Shown: positions 48,765 through 57,881 of the stretch, piece after piece
How positions within the stretch are numbered: the stretch's first letter is position 1
Layout of the letters: the number at the start of each line of letters is the position of its first letter
NCBI RefSeq assembly: GCF_003011965.1
Contig: NZ_PXWG01000029.1
Coordinates: 1-64,000, forward strand
Source of the DNA: Streptosporangium nondiastaticum
GTDB taxonomy: Bacteria > Actinomycetota > Actinomycetes > Streptomycetales > Streptomycetaceae
Reading direction: 5' to 3'
Length of the DNA: 64,000 nt
The notes under the pieces: model-generated
Databases searched by the model: none
The model's input: only the letters and a program-made list of their open reading frames with translations
What the model was told of the DNA's origin: nothing
Program-made: the position numbers and the translations under genes

Positions 48765-51083
48765 TCAGAGTTTGCGGGCGACGCGCCGGGCCACCTTCAC
48801 CACGTCGCCCGCCGGCTTCGTCCGCAGGGCGGGGCGGTGGCGGAGCCAGTCCTCCTCCAGGGCGTACCAGTCGACGGGCTTCGGCTTGCGGCGTGTCGTG
48901 AGGGAGGCGTCCAGTTCCTTGAAGTACGTCGTCCAGCGCTTGCGGTAGAGGCCGCCGACCAGGCCCGACCACTCGCGGTTGGCGTAGTCGTGGAGCTTGC
49001 CGGCGTCGGCGGAGGGGCGGGGGCCCCAGGTGGTGAGGAGGGTGAGGGCGTCCTGTTCGAGGCGGTCGCGTTCGGCCTCGGAGGAGCCCCAGGCGCGGGC
49101 GGCCGCCGTCCAGTGGCTGAGGAGGTGGCGTTCGTCGGTGGCGACGGTCTCTTCGAGGAGGGCCATCCAGTCGAGCCACTGGCGGGCCAGGTCGCGCAGG
49201 CGGGCCCGGTCGCCGGCCTCGTAGGCCGCCTTGATGCGGGGCAGGAGGGTGCGGCTGCGGTTGGAGATCGACTGGCGCGTCACGTCCATGAGGTCGTAGC
49301 GGTAGGCGGAGCTGCCGCGCAGGGCGGGAGCGACCGCGAGGAGTTCGGGGAGCGCCTTGTCGAACGCGGCGGCGTCGTAGCGGAGCTGACGCGGTGACCA
49401 GGTGGCGGCGTGCGTGACGGCCAGGTCGGGGCGGGCGCCGAAGAGGCCGTCGGCGGCCTCGCTCCAGCCGTCCTCGCGGGTCGTGCCGTAGGCGGTGCGG
49501 CGCAGGACGTCCCAGGCGCGGGCGGCGTGCGGGTCGGCGGCGCCGTAGCGGTAGCGGGGCCAGCGCGCGAACCAGTCCTCCAGGTCGATCCGGCCGTCGG
49601 TCCAGGCCAGGTCGCTGAAGAGGGCGAGCGCGGCGGGGTTGTTGTCGGCGGCCTCGGGCATCAGGGCGATGCCCTTGAGCGCGCTGCCGGGTTTGGTGCG
49701 CCAGTCCTCGTAGAGCCGCGCCCAGTCGCGGGTGTTGGCGCCCATGGCCGTGTGCCCGCCGAAGTTCCAGATGGAGCCGAAGGCGTACGGGGTGCCGCCC
49801 CAGTCGTCCTCGCGGTCGGTGACCTGGGGGTAGTGGTCGGGGACGCCGTCCAGGACGAGCATCCGGTCGCGGTCGACGGCGTCGAGGATGGCGCGGCGCG
49901 GGTTCTCCTGCCAGCCGAGGATCGCCCAGGTGGCGCGGGGGTGGGCGGCGCGCAGGGCCTTCTCGACGGCGCGGGCGGCGTCGGCGACGGGCACGTCGCC
50001 GGGCTTGCCGCCCTCGTGCAGCAGGTCCATCTTGTACATCGACGTGGCGCCGTAGAGCTCCTTCTGGACCCGGTAGAAGGTCGCGGCGACGCGCCGGAAG
50101 TGCGCGGTGCGCGGGTCGAGCCAGTCGGGCCGGCGGAAGCCGCCCCACGTGCCCTGCGGGACGGTGCGGGCGCCGGGGTTGCGCTGGGCGAAGCCGGGCG
50201 GCACGGTCCCGTAGTAGCCGGGGAGGACGGGCGTCATGCCCAGCTCCCGCAGCCGGCTGACGATCTTCTTCGCCAGGGCCGTGCGGCGCTCCAGCAGCCC
50301 GGCGGAGAGCGGCCCGCCGTAGCCCTCCATGTTCTGCAGCAGCCACCACGGCTGGTGGGCCGGGCCCGGCAGCCACGCGCGCAGCTCGGCGTCGCCGTAG
50401 CCGTGCTCGCGGAACGTGCGGTGGTAGACCGCGTCCGCGCCCGCGTAGACGAGGACCTCGTTGAAGCCGTGCAGCGCCAGTACATCGATTTCGCGCTGCC
50501 AGTAGTCCCACCCGTTGTAGGGGCCGGTGTAGCCGTCGCTCGTGTCGTTGAGCACGAAGCGGTGGGGGACGTTCGCCGTCCGGACGACGGGGGTACGGAC
50601 GCCGGGGAGGCGGGCGGGCAGGGCCGCGGTCTGCGTCCCGTTCCAGGAGAAGTGGGCGTGGGCGACGTGTCTGAGGTACCAGTGGAGGCCCGTGAGCTGC
50701 ACGGCGGGCGTCGTGCCCGACACCTCCAGCGCGCCTTCCCGTCCGGACACCCGGAAGGCGTCCGCGCCGCCCTTGCGCGGCACCGTGCGGAAGGTGACCT
50801 GCCGGTGGTGGGCGGGCAGCAGCCGGGCGAGGGCCGCGGCGGCGGCTCCGGCGGCTCCCGGTGCGGCCGCGCCGTCCGCGTCCTCCGCGCCGGGGAGGCC
50901 GGCCGTGGAGCTCTCGTCCCCGGCGGAGGCCGCGGCCTCGGTGTCCGAGGCGCCGGAGTCCCCGTCCGGGCCGCCCGGCCCCCCGGAGCTCCCCGGCCCG
51001 GCCGCCGCGGCCACGCCGGGCACCGTCCCCAGAGCCGCCGCCCCCGCAAGGGCACCCAGGAGCCTGCGACGTGCCATGTGCAT
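48765..51083 (-). CDS. Secreted alpha-N-acetylglucosaminidase (GH89 family)
   Basis: A 772-residue exported glycosidase. A Tat signal begins MHMARRRLLGALAGAAALGT; a Gly/Ala/Asp-rich linker follows to residue 85. Family features: NDTSDGYTGPYNGWDYWQRE, DVLALHGFNEVLVYAGADAV, TPVLPGYYGTVPPGFAQRNP, and MYKMDLLHEGGKPGDVPVAD. The helical C-terminal domain (500-772) matches NAGLU-type enzymes, which remove terminal alpha-GlcNAc from glycans such as heparan sulfate or mucin. GGAGGT lies 5 bases before the ATG at 51083. No sugar transporter is adjacent. Confidence 0.92.
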   Translation of the reverse strand: MHMARRRLLGALAGAAALGTVPGVAAAAGPGSSGGPGGPDGDSGASDTEAAASAGDESSTAGLPGAEDADGAAAPGAAGAAAAALARLLPAHHRQVTFRTVPRKGGADAFRVSGREGALEVSGTTPAVQLTGLHWYLRHVAHAHFSWNGTQTAALPARLPGVRTPVVRTANVPHRFVLNDTSDGYTGPYNGWDYWQREIDVLALHGFNEVLVYAGADAVYHRTFREHGYGDAELRAWLPGPAHQPWWLLQNMEGYGGPLSAGLLERRTALAKKIVSRLRELGMTPVLPGYYGTVPPGFAQRNPGARTVPQGTWGGFRRPDWLDPRTAHFRRVAATFYRVQKELYGATSMYKMDLLHEGGKPGDVPVADAARAVEKALRAAHPRATWAILGWQENPRRAILDAVDRDRMLVLDGVPDHYPQVTDREDDWGGTPYAFGSIWNFGGHTAMGANTRDWARLYEDWRTKPGSALKGIALMPEAADNNPAALALFSDLAWTDGRIDLEDWFARWPRYRYGAADPHAARAWDVLRRTAYGTTREDGWSEAADGLFGARPDLAVTHAATWSPRQLRYDAAAFDKALPELLAVAPALRGSSAYRYDLMDVTRQSISNRSRTLLPRIKAAYEAGDRARLRDLARQWLDWMALLEETVATDERHLLSHWTAAARAWGSSEAERDRLEQDALTLLTTWGPRPSADAGKLHDYANREWSGLVGGLYRKRWTTYFKELDASLTTRRKPKPVDWYALEEDWLRHRPALRTKPAGDVVKVARRVARKL

Positions 51084-51342
51084 GAGTGACCTCCACCGTG
51101 ACGAGTGCGATGCTCCTGCGACAGCCGTGACAGGAGTGAACGAACCGGACCACTGGGGCGCGTTACGCGCTTCAGGCGCGGCGATCCTACGAGCTGATGA
51201 GCGCCACGCCGCAAGGACGCGGGCGTCGAACCAGCCACGCCGGTTACATTTGGCACGAATGGCCCCATCGGAACGGCCCGGCCTGCTAGGCGCCACCGCT
51301 CCGGCCAGCCGCCGGCCCCGCCGGCCCGACCCGAGGAACCGC

Positions 51343-51855
51343 GTGCGACCGCTCACCGCAGCGCCCGGCGCCGTGGCCCTCGCCGCGGGCCTGCTCGCCA
51401 TGGGCGCCCTGCTGACCGCCTGCACCGACCCCGGCGGCCTGGAGGTCTCCGGCCCGGCCCTCAGCCCCTCGCCGGGCACGGAGGCCGTGTACGTGATGGG
51501 AGGAGGCACGGAGGCCGCGGACAAGCCGCCGCTGCGCCGCCCGGCCGCCCTCACCCTCTCGCCCGGAGCCGCCCTCACCGAGCTGCGCTGGCAGTCCTGG
51601 GGCGGCCCGACGGCCGAGGCGTACGGCAGCGTGCGCGGCACCTGGTGCCGCCCCGCCTGCGCCCCGGACCGGCCGTACGCCGCCAAGGTCACCCTCGGCG
51701 GCCTCGTCCGCCGCGCCGCCGACAGCGACGGCAACGGTGACGGCGGCGACGAGGGCACCGCCTACTACACCCGCGCCACCGTCGACCCCGAGGGCCTGCC
51801 CGGCTCGCTCGCCCACGAGCTGCGCGACCTGCGGCTCCCCGTCCCCCCGCGTTAG
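51343..51855 (+). CDS. Lipoprotein upstream of an orphan sensor kinase
   Basis: A 170-residue lipoprotein: signal helix AVALAAGLLAMGALL with lipobox LTAC. The mature part has one WCRPACAP Cys pair and beta-rich segments (AYYTRATVDPEGLPGSLAHE). GTG at 51343 follows GAGGAA. The arrangement, lipoprotein then kinase 20 bases later, recalls CseA, which tunes a sensor kinase in S. coelicolor, but sequence likeness to CseA is not clear. Confidence 0.8.
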   Translation: MRPLTAAPGAVALAAGLLAMGALLTACTDPGGLEVSGPALSPSPGTEAVYVMGGGTEAADKPPLRRPAALTLSPGAALTELRWQSWGGPTAEAYGSVRGTWCRPACAPDRPYAAKVTLGGLVRRAADSDGNGDGGDEGTAYYTRATVDPEGLPGSLAHELRDLRLPVPPR

Positions 51856-51875
51856 CCGCCGAGGAGCTGGAAGCC

Positions 51876-53132
51876 ATGGGACTGCGCACGAAGATCGGCG
51901 TGGCGATCACCGCCACCGCCGCCCTGGTCGCCGTCATCATGGGCCTCGTCGTCCACCACCGCACCGCCACCAGCCAGCTGGAGACCGCGCGGGAGTCCCT
52001 GGAGAGCCGGCTCGCCACGGCCGTCGAGGACCACGCCGCGGGCGTCGACCGGGCGCGCACGCTCATCAACCCCGAGCGCATACCCGGGCCGCTGCGGAAG
52101 GCCGTCGACGCGGGCAAGCGCGCCACGTACCTCGACCGCAGCGGCCCCGTACCGATGCTGTGGGCCGCCAGCCGCCTCGGCCCCGACACGATCGTCGTCA
52201 AGCACCCCTACTCGCGGCAGGCCGCCAACCTCGACAAGCTCGACGAGGCCCTGTGGTGGGCGGGCGGCCTCGGCACCGCCTTCGCCGGCATCGTCGGCGT
52301 CGGCCTCGCGACCGTCGCCGGGCGCCGCCTCAACGCCTCCGCCCGGACGGCCGAGCGCATCGCCCACGGCGACCTCAGCGCCCGCCTCCGGCCGCGCGGC
52401 GGGCAGGACGAGATCGCCCGCCTGACCGTCGCCGTCAACACCATGGCCGACGCACTGGCCGCCCGCCTCCAGGCCGAGCGCGAGGTCACCTCCAACATCG
52501 CCCACGAGCTGCGCACCCCCGTGGCCGGCCTGGTCGCCGCGGCCGAGGTGCTGCCGCCCGGGCGGCCCGCCGAGATGGTCCGGGAACGGGCCGAACGCGT
52601 CCGCTCGCTCATGGAGGACGTCCTGGAGGTCGCCCGGCTCGACGGCACCGCCGAGCGGGCCGACACCGAGCTGCGGACGCTGGGCGAGCTGACGCGGCGC
52701 GCGGTCCGCGCCGCCGAGGTGGACGGCAAGGGCACGGCCGAGGTGCGGGTCGCGCGCGACTGCCTCGTCGAGACCGACGGCCGCCGCGTCGAGCGGATCC
52801 TCGCCAACCTCGTCGCCAACGCCTTCCGGCACGGCGGCGCGCCCGTGACCGTGGAGGTCGACGGCGGCACCGTCCGGGTCCGCGACGGCGGCCCCGGCTT
52901 CCCGCCCGAACTGCTCAACCGCGGCCCCCAGCGCTTCCGCACGGGCTCCCGCTCCGGCCTCGGCCTGGGCCTGACGATCGCCGCGGGCCAGGCCCGGGTC
53001 CTCGGGGCGGCCCTCACCTTCGCCAACCCGGACGGCGGCGGCGCGCAGGCGACGCTGGACCTCACCGCGTCCGTACGGGAGGGGGACCCGGCGCCGGAGC
53101 CGGCACGGGACGGCGACCCCGAGCCCTCCTGA
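51876..53132 (+). CDS. Sensor histidine kinase, no adjacent response regulator
   Basis: A 418-residue HAMP-type kinase. TM1 is at 8-27, an extracytoplasmic domain at 28-128, TM2 at about 129-150, HAMP at 150-203. The H-box is SNIAHELRTPVAGL (His210), the N-box NLVANAFRHG, and the ATP lid RDGGPGFPP with GLGLGLTIA. The C-terminus is Pro/Glu-rich. GAGGAGCTGGAAG precedes the ATG. A response regulator gene would normally be next to it; none is in this neighbourhood. Confidence 0.92.
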   Translation: MGLRTKIGVAITATAALVAVIMGLVVHHRTATSQLETARESLESRLATAVEDHAAGVDRARTLINPERIPGPLRKAVDAGKRATYLDRSGPVPMLWAASRLGPDTIVVKHPYSRQAANLDKLDEALWWAGGLGTAFAGIVGVGLATVAGRRLNASARTAERIAHGDLSARLRPRGGQDEIARLTVAVNTMADALAARLQAEREVTSNIAHELRTPVAGLVAAAEVLPPGRPAEMVRERAERVRSLMEDVLEVARLDGTAERADTELRTLGELTRRAVRAAEVDGKGTAEVRVARDCLVETDGRRVERILANLVANAFRHGGAPVTVEVDGGTVRVRDGGPGFPPELLNRGPQRFRTGSRSGLGLGLTIAAGQARVLGAALTFANPDGGGAQATLDLTASVREGDPAPEPARDGDPEPS

Positions 53133-53189
53133 GGTGCGGGGCAGGCTCCTGAGGTGCGGGGCGGGCCGACTGCCCCAACAGTGGAAGCC

Positions 53190-53684
53190 ATGAAAGACGA
53201 CAACGTCCTCTTCCTGAACGTCCCCTCGCCCGAGAAGGGCCACCGGGCCCTGGACGCCCTGCGCGAGGCGCACGCCGCGGGCCGCCTCAAGCTCCGCGAA
53301 GGAGCGGTAATCTCCCGCGCCGACGACGGCACCCTCGACTTCCCCGACGCCGTCGACAACTCCGGCACGGGCCGCGCCTTCGCCGTCGGCGGCTTGCTCG
53401 GCGGCCTGCTGGGCATCCTCGGCGGCCCGCTCGGCGTCATGATCGGATTCGGGGCGGGCGGCCTCATGGGGGGCGTGCGCGACGCCCGCGAGGCCACGGC
53501 CGCGAACGCCGCCCTGGAGATGCTCGCGGCGGAGGTCCCGCCGGGCAGCACGGTCCTGGCCGTGGAGCTCGTCGAGGACGGGCCGGAGGAGGCCGACGCG
53601 ATCCTGGAGCCGTACGGGGAGGCCACGCGCTACCGGACGGACGACATCCGCCACGAGGTGGAGGCGGCGATCGCCGAACACTGA
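53190..53684 (+). CDS. DUF1269-like protein with central hydrophobic Gly-rich segment
   Basis: A 164-residue protein: an alpha/beta domain (LFLNVPSPEKGHRALDALRE, LREGAVISRADDGTLDF), then a Gly-rich hydrophobic region (GGLLGGLLGILGGPLGVMIG), then a second alpha/beta half ending EAAIAEH. The pattern fits DUF1269. The ATG at 53190 has GGAAG upstream. Function unknown. The kinase gene ends 57 bases upstream. Confidence 0.8.
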   Translation: MKDDNVLFLNVPSPEKGHRALDALREAHAAGRLKLREGAVISRADDGTLDFPDAVDNSGTGRAFAVGGLLGGLLGILGGPLGVMIGFGAGGLMGGVRDAREATAANAALEMLAAEVPPGSTVLAVELVEDGPEEADAILEPYGEATRYRTDDIRHEVEAAIAEH

Positions 53685-53713
53685 CGCCCTCCCGGCGGGT
53701 CATGACGCACGCG

Positions 53714-53761
53714 CCGGCAGCGGAGTCCGGCGGTGCCGGACCGAGCCCGGCCCGCTGCCGG
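53714..53761. terminator. Terminator candidate between convergent genes
   Basis: CCGGCAGCGG (53714) pairs with CCGCTGCCGG (53752), with a nested TCCGG/CCGGA stem, between the DUF1269-like gene and the opposing acetyltransferase. Confidence 0.6.
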
Positions 53762-53765
53762 TCCG

Positions 53766-54251
53766 CTACAGCGATTTCGTGAAGCAGCGGCTGCTCTCGT
53801 ACGCGCGGTACATGCCGAACTTCTCCCCCTCCGGCACCGGCGCGTACCCGCTCGACGCGTACAGCGCGATCGCCTCCGGCTGCTTCGCGCCCGTCTCCAG
53901 GACCATCCGCGTCCGGCCCGCCGCCCGGGCGTCCTCCTCCAGCGCCGCGAGGATCCTGCGCGCGAGCCCCCGCCCGCGCGCCTCCGGTATCACGTACATC
54001 CGCTTCAGCTCGGCGTCGCCGTCCGCGAAGCCCTCGCCGCCCGCGGCCTCCCGGGAGCGCCAGCCGCCGGTGGCGACGGGCGCGCCGCCGGGCTCGTAGG
54101 CGATGAGATACAGGCCACACGGCGGGGCGAACTGGGCCGGCTCCAGCGGGGTGAGATCACCGTCTCCGTACCGTTCCGCGTACTCCAGTTGGACCCGGTC
54201 CTGCAGCTTCACGGCGTCGGGATGGTCGTATGCGACCGGCAAGATCTGCAT
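53766..54251 (-). CDS. GNAT family N-acetyltransferase
   Basis: A 161-residue acetyltransferase: GLYLIAYEPGGAPVATGGWR (beta strands 2-3), AELKRMYVIPEARGRGLARR (acetyl-CoA binding, with RGRG), LETGAKQPEAIALYASSGYA near the end. The substrate is unknown. It is divergent from the ExoIII gene, 35 bases apart. Confidence 0.92.
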   Translation of the reverse strand: MQILPVAYDHPDAVKLQDRVQLEYAERYGDGDLTPLEPAQFAPPCGLYLIAYEPGGAPVATGGWRSREAAGGEGFADGDAELKRMYVIPEARGRGLARRILAALEEDARAAGRTRMVLETGAKQPEAIALYASSGYAPVPEGEKFGMYRAYESSRCFTKSL

Positions 54252-54286
54252 TCAAGGCATCGTACGGAAGTCGGTATCGTGCCGGA

Positions 54287-55075
54287 ATGCTGACCGTTAC
54301 GAGCGTGAATGTGAATGGCCTCCGCGCGGCCTCCAAGAAGGGCTTCGTGGAGTGGCTGGCGCGGACCGAGGCGGACGTCGTGTGCCTCCAGGAGGTCCGG
54401 GCCGAGCCGCACCAGCTGCCCGACGAGGTGCGCGAGCCCGAGGGCTGGTTCACGGTCCACGCCCCGGCGGCGGCCAAGGGGCGCGCGGGCGTCTCGCTCT
54501 ACTCGCGCCGCGAGCCGGACGCCGTGCGCATCGGCTTCGGGTCGGCCGAGTTCGACGGCAGCGGCCGCTACGTGGAGGCCGACTTCCCGGGCGTGACGGT
54601 CGCGAGCCTCTACCTGCCCTCCGGCGAGGTCGGCACGGAGCGGCAGGACGAGAAGGAACGCTTCATGGCGGAGTTCCTGCCGTACCTGGTGGGGCTCAAG
54701 GCGCGCGCGGCGGCCGAGGGGCGCGAGGTCCTGGTCTGCGGCGACTGGAACATCGCCCACACCGAGGCCGACCTCAAGAACTGGAAGGCCAACCGCAAGA
54801 GCGCGGGCTTCCTGCCCGAGGAGCGCGAGTGGCTCGGCAAGGTCTTCGGCGAGTACGTGGACGTGGTCCGGGCGCTGCACCCGGGCGTCGACGGGCCGTA
54901 CTCGTGGTGGTCGTACCGCGGGCGGGCCTTCGACAACGACTCGGGCTGGCGCATCGACTACCTGGTCGCGACGCCGGGGCTGGCGGAGCGGGCGCTGAAG
55001 GCGACCGTGGAGCGGGCCGCGTCGCACGACCTGCGGTGGTCGGACCACGCGCCGGTGACGGGCGTCTTCGGGTAG
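54287..55075 (+). CDS. xth: Exodeoxyribonuclease III family nuclease
   Basis: A 262-residue AP endonuclease/3'-exonuclease for base-excision repair. Signatures: TSVNVNGLRAASKKGFVEWL, DVVCLQEVRAE (metal Glu), VASLYLPSGEV, VCGDWNIAHTEADLKNW, RIDYLVATPGL and SHDLRWSDHAPVTGVF (catalytic Asp-His). The ATG at 54287 begins MLTVTSVNVNG, as in homologues. Confidence 0.95.
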   Translation: MLTVTSVNVNGLRAASKKGFVEWLARTEADVVCLQEVRAEPHQLPDEVREPEGWFTVHAPAAAKGRAGVSLYSRREPDAVRIGFGSAEFDGSGRYVEADFPGVTVASLYLPSGEVGTERQDEKERFMAEFLPYLVGLKARAAAEGREVLVCGDWNIAHTEADLKNWKANRKSAGFLPEEREWLGKVFGEYVDVVRALHPGVDGPYSWWSYRGRAFDNDSGWRIDYLVATPGLAERALKATVERAASHDLRWSDHAPVTGVFG

Positions 55076-55110
55076 GCGGGAGCTGAGGCCGGACCGGATC
55101 CCGGGCGGGC

Positions 55111-55156
55111 CCCCGGACGGGCCCCGGATCGGACCCCGGACGGGCCCCGGACCGGA
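55111..55156. repeat. Two 23-bp tandem GC-rich units
   Basis: CCCCGGACGGGCCCCGGA followed by TCGGA (55111-55133) or CCGGA (55134-55156), with partial units on both sides, in the 253-base gap between the ExoIII and MerR genes. Confidence 0.8.
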
Positions 55157-55328
55157 CCCGGCTCCGGCTTTCGGCGCAATCACGCCCGTTTGCGCGCGCG
55201 GACTCCGGCTTCCGGCCCGCGGCGGGCGGCCGGCTGCTTCAATTCTCTTCCGTGGCAGCACAGTTGGCCTGACCGGCCGGCGTGCGGGCGTGGTCGCGGC
55301 ATGGCGCGCCCGTGCGTCACCGCCGCCG

Positions 55329-56192
55329 TCAGCCGGGTCTGGCGGGTCCCGGTTCGCCGGCGGCGCCGTGCGCACCGAGCCAGACGGCCGGCTCGGTGCG
55401 CACGCGCCGGTCCAGGGCCATGGTGATCTCCGCGTCCATGACCGTCTTGGCGATGCTCCGCAGCTCGGTGAGGGCCGCGGCGGTGGCGGGCTCGCCCGGC
55501 CGCAGCCCGGGGAGCACGTGGGTGCGGATGAGCTCGGTGAACGTCCCGGCGAGGGCGTCCGCGTGGGCCCGCACCTCGCGGCCCGCGGCGAGGACCGCGG
55601 CCAGCGGGACGCCGTGCCGCACGAGTGCGGTCGAGGCGTCGAGGAGACGCCGGCTGACGTGCACGATCTCGTCGCCGTCGACGCCGAGGTAGCCCATGTC
55701 GAGCGAGGCGGTGAGGTTCTCCGGGGTGACCTCGCCCGCGAAGCGGTCGGCCAGCTCGGCCGGGGTGAGGCGGACGGCGGCCTCCTCCTGCCACGGGACG
55801 CTGATGGCCGCCCCCGCCAGCCCCAGCAGTTCGCCCACGTCCCGCCCGCACTCGAACGCGCTGATCAGCTCGGCGATGCCGCCGAGGGTGTGCCCGCGCT
55901 CCAGGAGCGCGGCGATCGTCCGCAGCCTGGCCAGGTGCGACGGGCCGTACCAGGCGATGCGGCCCTCGCGGCGCGGCGGCGGCAGCAGCTTGCGCTCGCG
56001 GTAGAAGCGCAGCGTGCGGGGGGTGATCCCGGCGGCGTCGGCGAGCTCGGCGGCACGGTACTGCCGTGCGGCAGGCCCGGCCGGTTCCGCGGCGCGGCTT
56101 TCGTGCGCCGCGGGCTCCGCCCGCTCGTCCGACGCCCGCTCGCCCGATGCCCGCTCGTCCGACGCCCGGCGTCGTCGTCCCTCGTCGCCCAT
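55329..56192 (-). CDS. MerR family regulator
   Basis: A 287-residue regulator. A repetitive acidic/basic tail (RASDERASGERASDERAEPA) precedes the MerR HTH at about residues 40-105 (RAAELADAAGITPRTLRFYR, ERKLLPPPRREGRIAWYGPS). The long C-terminal helical domain is an effector domain of unknown ligand. The ATG at 56192 has GAGGGGGA upstream. It is divergent from a Baeyer-Villiger-type monooxygenase and SDR operon, which it probably controls. Confidence 0.88.
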   Translation of the reverse strand: MGDEGRRRRASDERASGERASDERAEPAAHESRAAEPAGPAARQYRAAELADAAGITPRTLRFYRERKLLPPPRREGRIAWYGPSHLARLRTIAALLERGHTLGGIAELISAFECGRDVGELLGLAGAAISVPWQEEAAVRLTPAELADRFAGEVTPENLTASLDMGYLGVDGDEIVHVSRRLLDASTALVRHGVPLAAVLAAGREVRAHADALAGTFTELIRTHVLPGLRPGEPATAAALTELRSIAKTVMDAEITMALDRRVRTEPAVWLGAHGAAGEPGPARPG

Positions 56193-56354
56193 CGCGTCCC
56201 CCTCGTCCGTGGCCACGCGCGAAGCGTAAGCGTACGTGCGACCGGCGGTAACTTCCTTTCCCTGTACCCCTATCGCTTCTCCCCGCCCTGCCCTACGCTC
56301 CCCATCGTGCCAGTGATTGCTGGCGCAGTTGTGTCGAATCCGGGAGGCTGCGGC

Positions 56355-57881
56355 ATGGCCGAGCAGACGCGTCAGCACGTACGGGTGGCGGTGATCGGGT
56401 CCGGCTTCGGCGGGCTGGGGGCGGCGATCCGGCTGCGCCGCGAGGGGATCACCGACTTCGTGGTCCTGGAGCGCGCCGGCTCCGTCGGCGGCACCTGGCG
56501 CGACAACACCTACCCCGGCTGCGCCTGCGACGTGCCGTCCCACCTCTACTCCTTCTCCTTCGCCCCCAACCCCGCCTGGCCGCGCAGCTTTTCCGGCCAG
56601 CCGCACATCCGGGCGTACCTGGAGCACGTCACCGACACCTTCGGGCTCCGCCCCCACCTGCGCCTCAACTCCGAAGTGCGGGCGCTGCGCTGGGACGAGG
56701 AGCGGCTGCACTGGGAGGTCGCCACGGCCGCGGGCGACTACACCGCCGACGTCGTCGTCTCCGCGACCGGCCCGCTCGCGGACCCCCGCATTCCGGAGAT
56801 CCCCGGCCTGGACTCCTTCCCCGGCAAGGTCTTCCACTCCGCCCGCTGGGACCACGACGTCGACCTGCGCGGCAAGCGCGTCGCCGTGATCGGCACGGGC
56901 GCCTCCGCGATCCAGATCGTGCCGGGCATCCAGCCCGAGGCGGGCCGCGTCACCCTCTTCCAGCGCACCCCGCCGTGGGTGCTGCCCCGCTTCGACCGCC
57001 CCGTCTCCGCCGCCGAGCGCTGGCTGCACGCCCGGCTGCCCGCGACGGCGGCGCTGCGCCGCGGCGTCCTGTGGGGCATGCGGGAGCTGCAGGTCAGCAA
57101 CTTCACCAAGCACCCGGAGCGGATGCGCGTGGTGGAGAGGCTGGCGCTGTCCCACATGCGCAAGGCGATCGCGGACCCGGCCCTGCGCGCCCGGCTGACC
57201 CCGGACTACCGCATCGGCTGCAAGCGCATCCTGCTCTCCAGCGACTACTATCCGGCGCTCGCCCGCCCGAACGTGGACCTGGTGGCCTCGGGGCTGGCCG
57301 AGGTGCGGGGCTCGACGCTCGTGGCCGCCGACGGCACGGAGGCCGAGGCCGACGTCATCGTCTTCGGGACGGGCTTCCGGGTCACGGACCTGCCGATCGC
57401 CGAGCGGGTCACCGGCGCCGGCGGGGTGACGCTCGCCGAGGCGTGGAAGGGCGGCATGGCGGCCCTGCGCGGCACCAGCGCCGCCGGCTTCCCTAACTTC
57501 CTCACCGTCATCGGGCCCAACACCGGCCTGGGGAACAGCTCGATGATCCTCATCATCGAGTCCCAGCTGAACTACCTGGCCGACTTCATGCGCCAGCTGG
57601 ACGTCCTCGGCGGCAAGGCGGCCCTGGACGCCCGCCCCTCCGCGGTGAACGCCTGGAACCGGCACATCCAGCGCCGGATGGAGCGCACGGTCTGGAACAC
57701 CGGCTGCAACAGCTGGTACCTGGACGCGAACGGCCGCAACACCGTGGTCTGGCCCGGCACCACCGCCGAGTTCCGCAAGGTCACCCGCCAGGTGAACCTC
57801 TCCGAGTACCAGGTGCTGCGGCCACCGCGCGCACCTCGTACGGCGGTGACCGCGGCGGCCGGGGCGGAGGGCGCGAAATGA
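56355..57881 (+). CDS. Flavin monooxygenase, Baeyer-Villiger type
   Basis: A 508-residue FAD/NADPH enzyme. FAD site GSGFGGLGAAIRLRREG; GGTWRDNTYPGCACDVPSHL; BVMO fingerprint FPGKVFHSARWD (FxGxxxHxxxW); NADPH site GTGASAIQIVPGI; later FGTGFRVTDLP and GPNTGLGNSSMI. It would insert oxygen next to a ketone or oxidise a heteroatom. GGGAGG precedes the ATG at 56355. The next gene, an SDR, overlaps as ATGA, so ketone formation and oxygen insertion may be consecutive steps. Confidence 0.93.
   Translation: MAEQTRQHVRVAVIGSGFGGLGAAIRLRREGITDFVVLERAGSVGGTWRDNTYPGCACDVPSHLYSFSFAPNPAWPRSFSGQPHIRAYLEHVTDTFGLRPHLRLNSEVRALRWDEERLHWEVATAAGDYTADVVVSATGPLADPRIPEIPGLDSFPGKVFHSARWDHDVDLRGKRVAVIGTGASAIQIVPGIQPEAGRVTLFQRTPPWVLPRFDRPVSAAERWLHARLPATAALRRGVLWGMRELQVSNFTKHPERMRVVERLALSHMRKAIADPALRARLTPDYRIGCKRILLSSDYYPALARPNVDLVASGLAEVRGSTLVAADGTEAEADVIVFGTGFRVTDLPIAERVTGAGGVTLAEAWKGGMAALRGTSAAGFPNFLTVIGPNTGLGNSSMILIIESQLNYLADFMRQLDVLGGKAALDARPSAVNAWNRHIQRRMERTVWNTGCNSWYLDANGRNTVVWPGTTAEFRKVTRQVNLSEYQVLRPPRAPRTAVTAAAGAEGAK

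Noticed and set aside
55076..55328. Gene in the gap between ExoIII and MerR
   Set aside because: The gap consists of GC-rich tandem repeats and has no frame with a ribosome site or motif.
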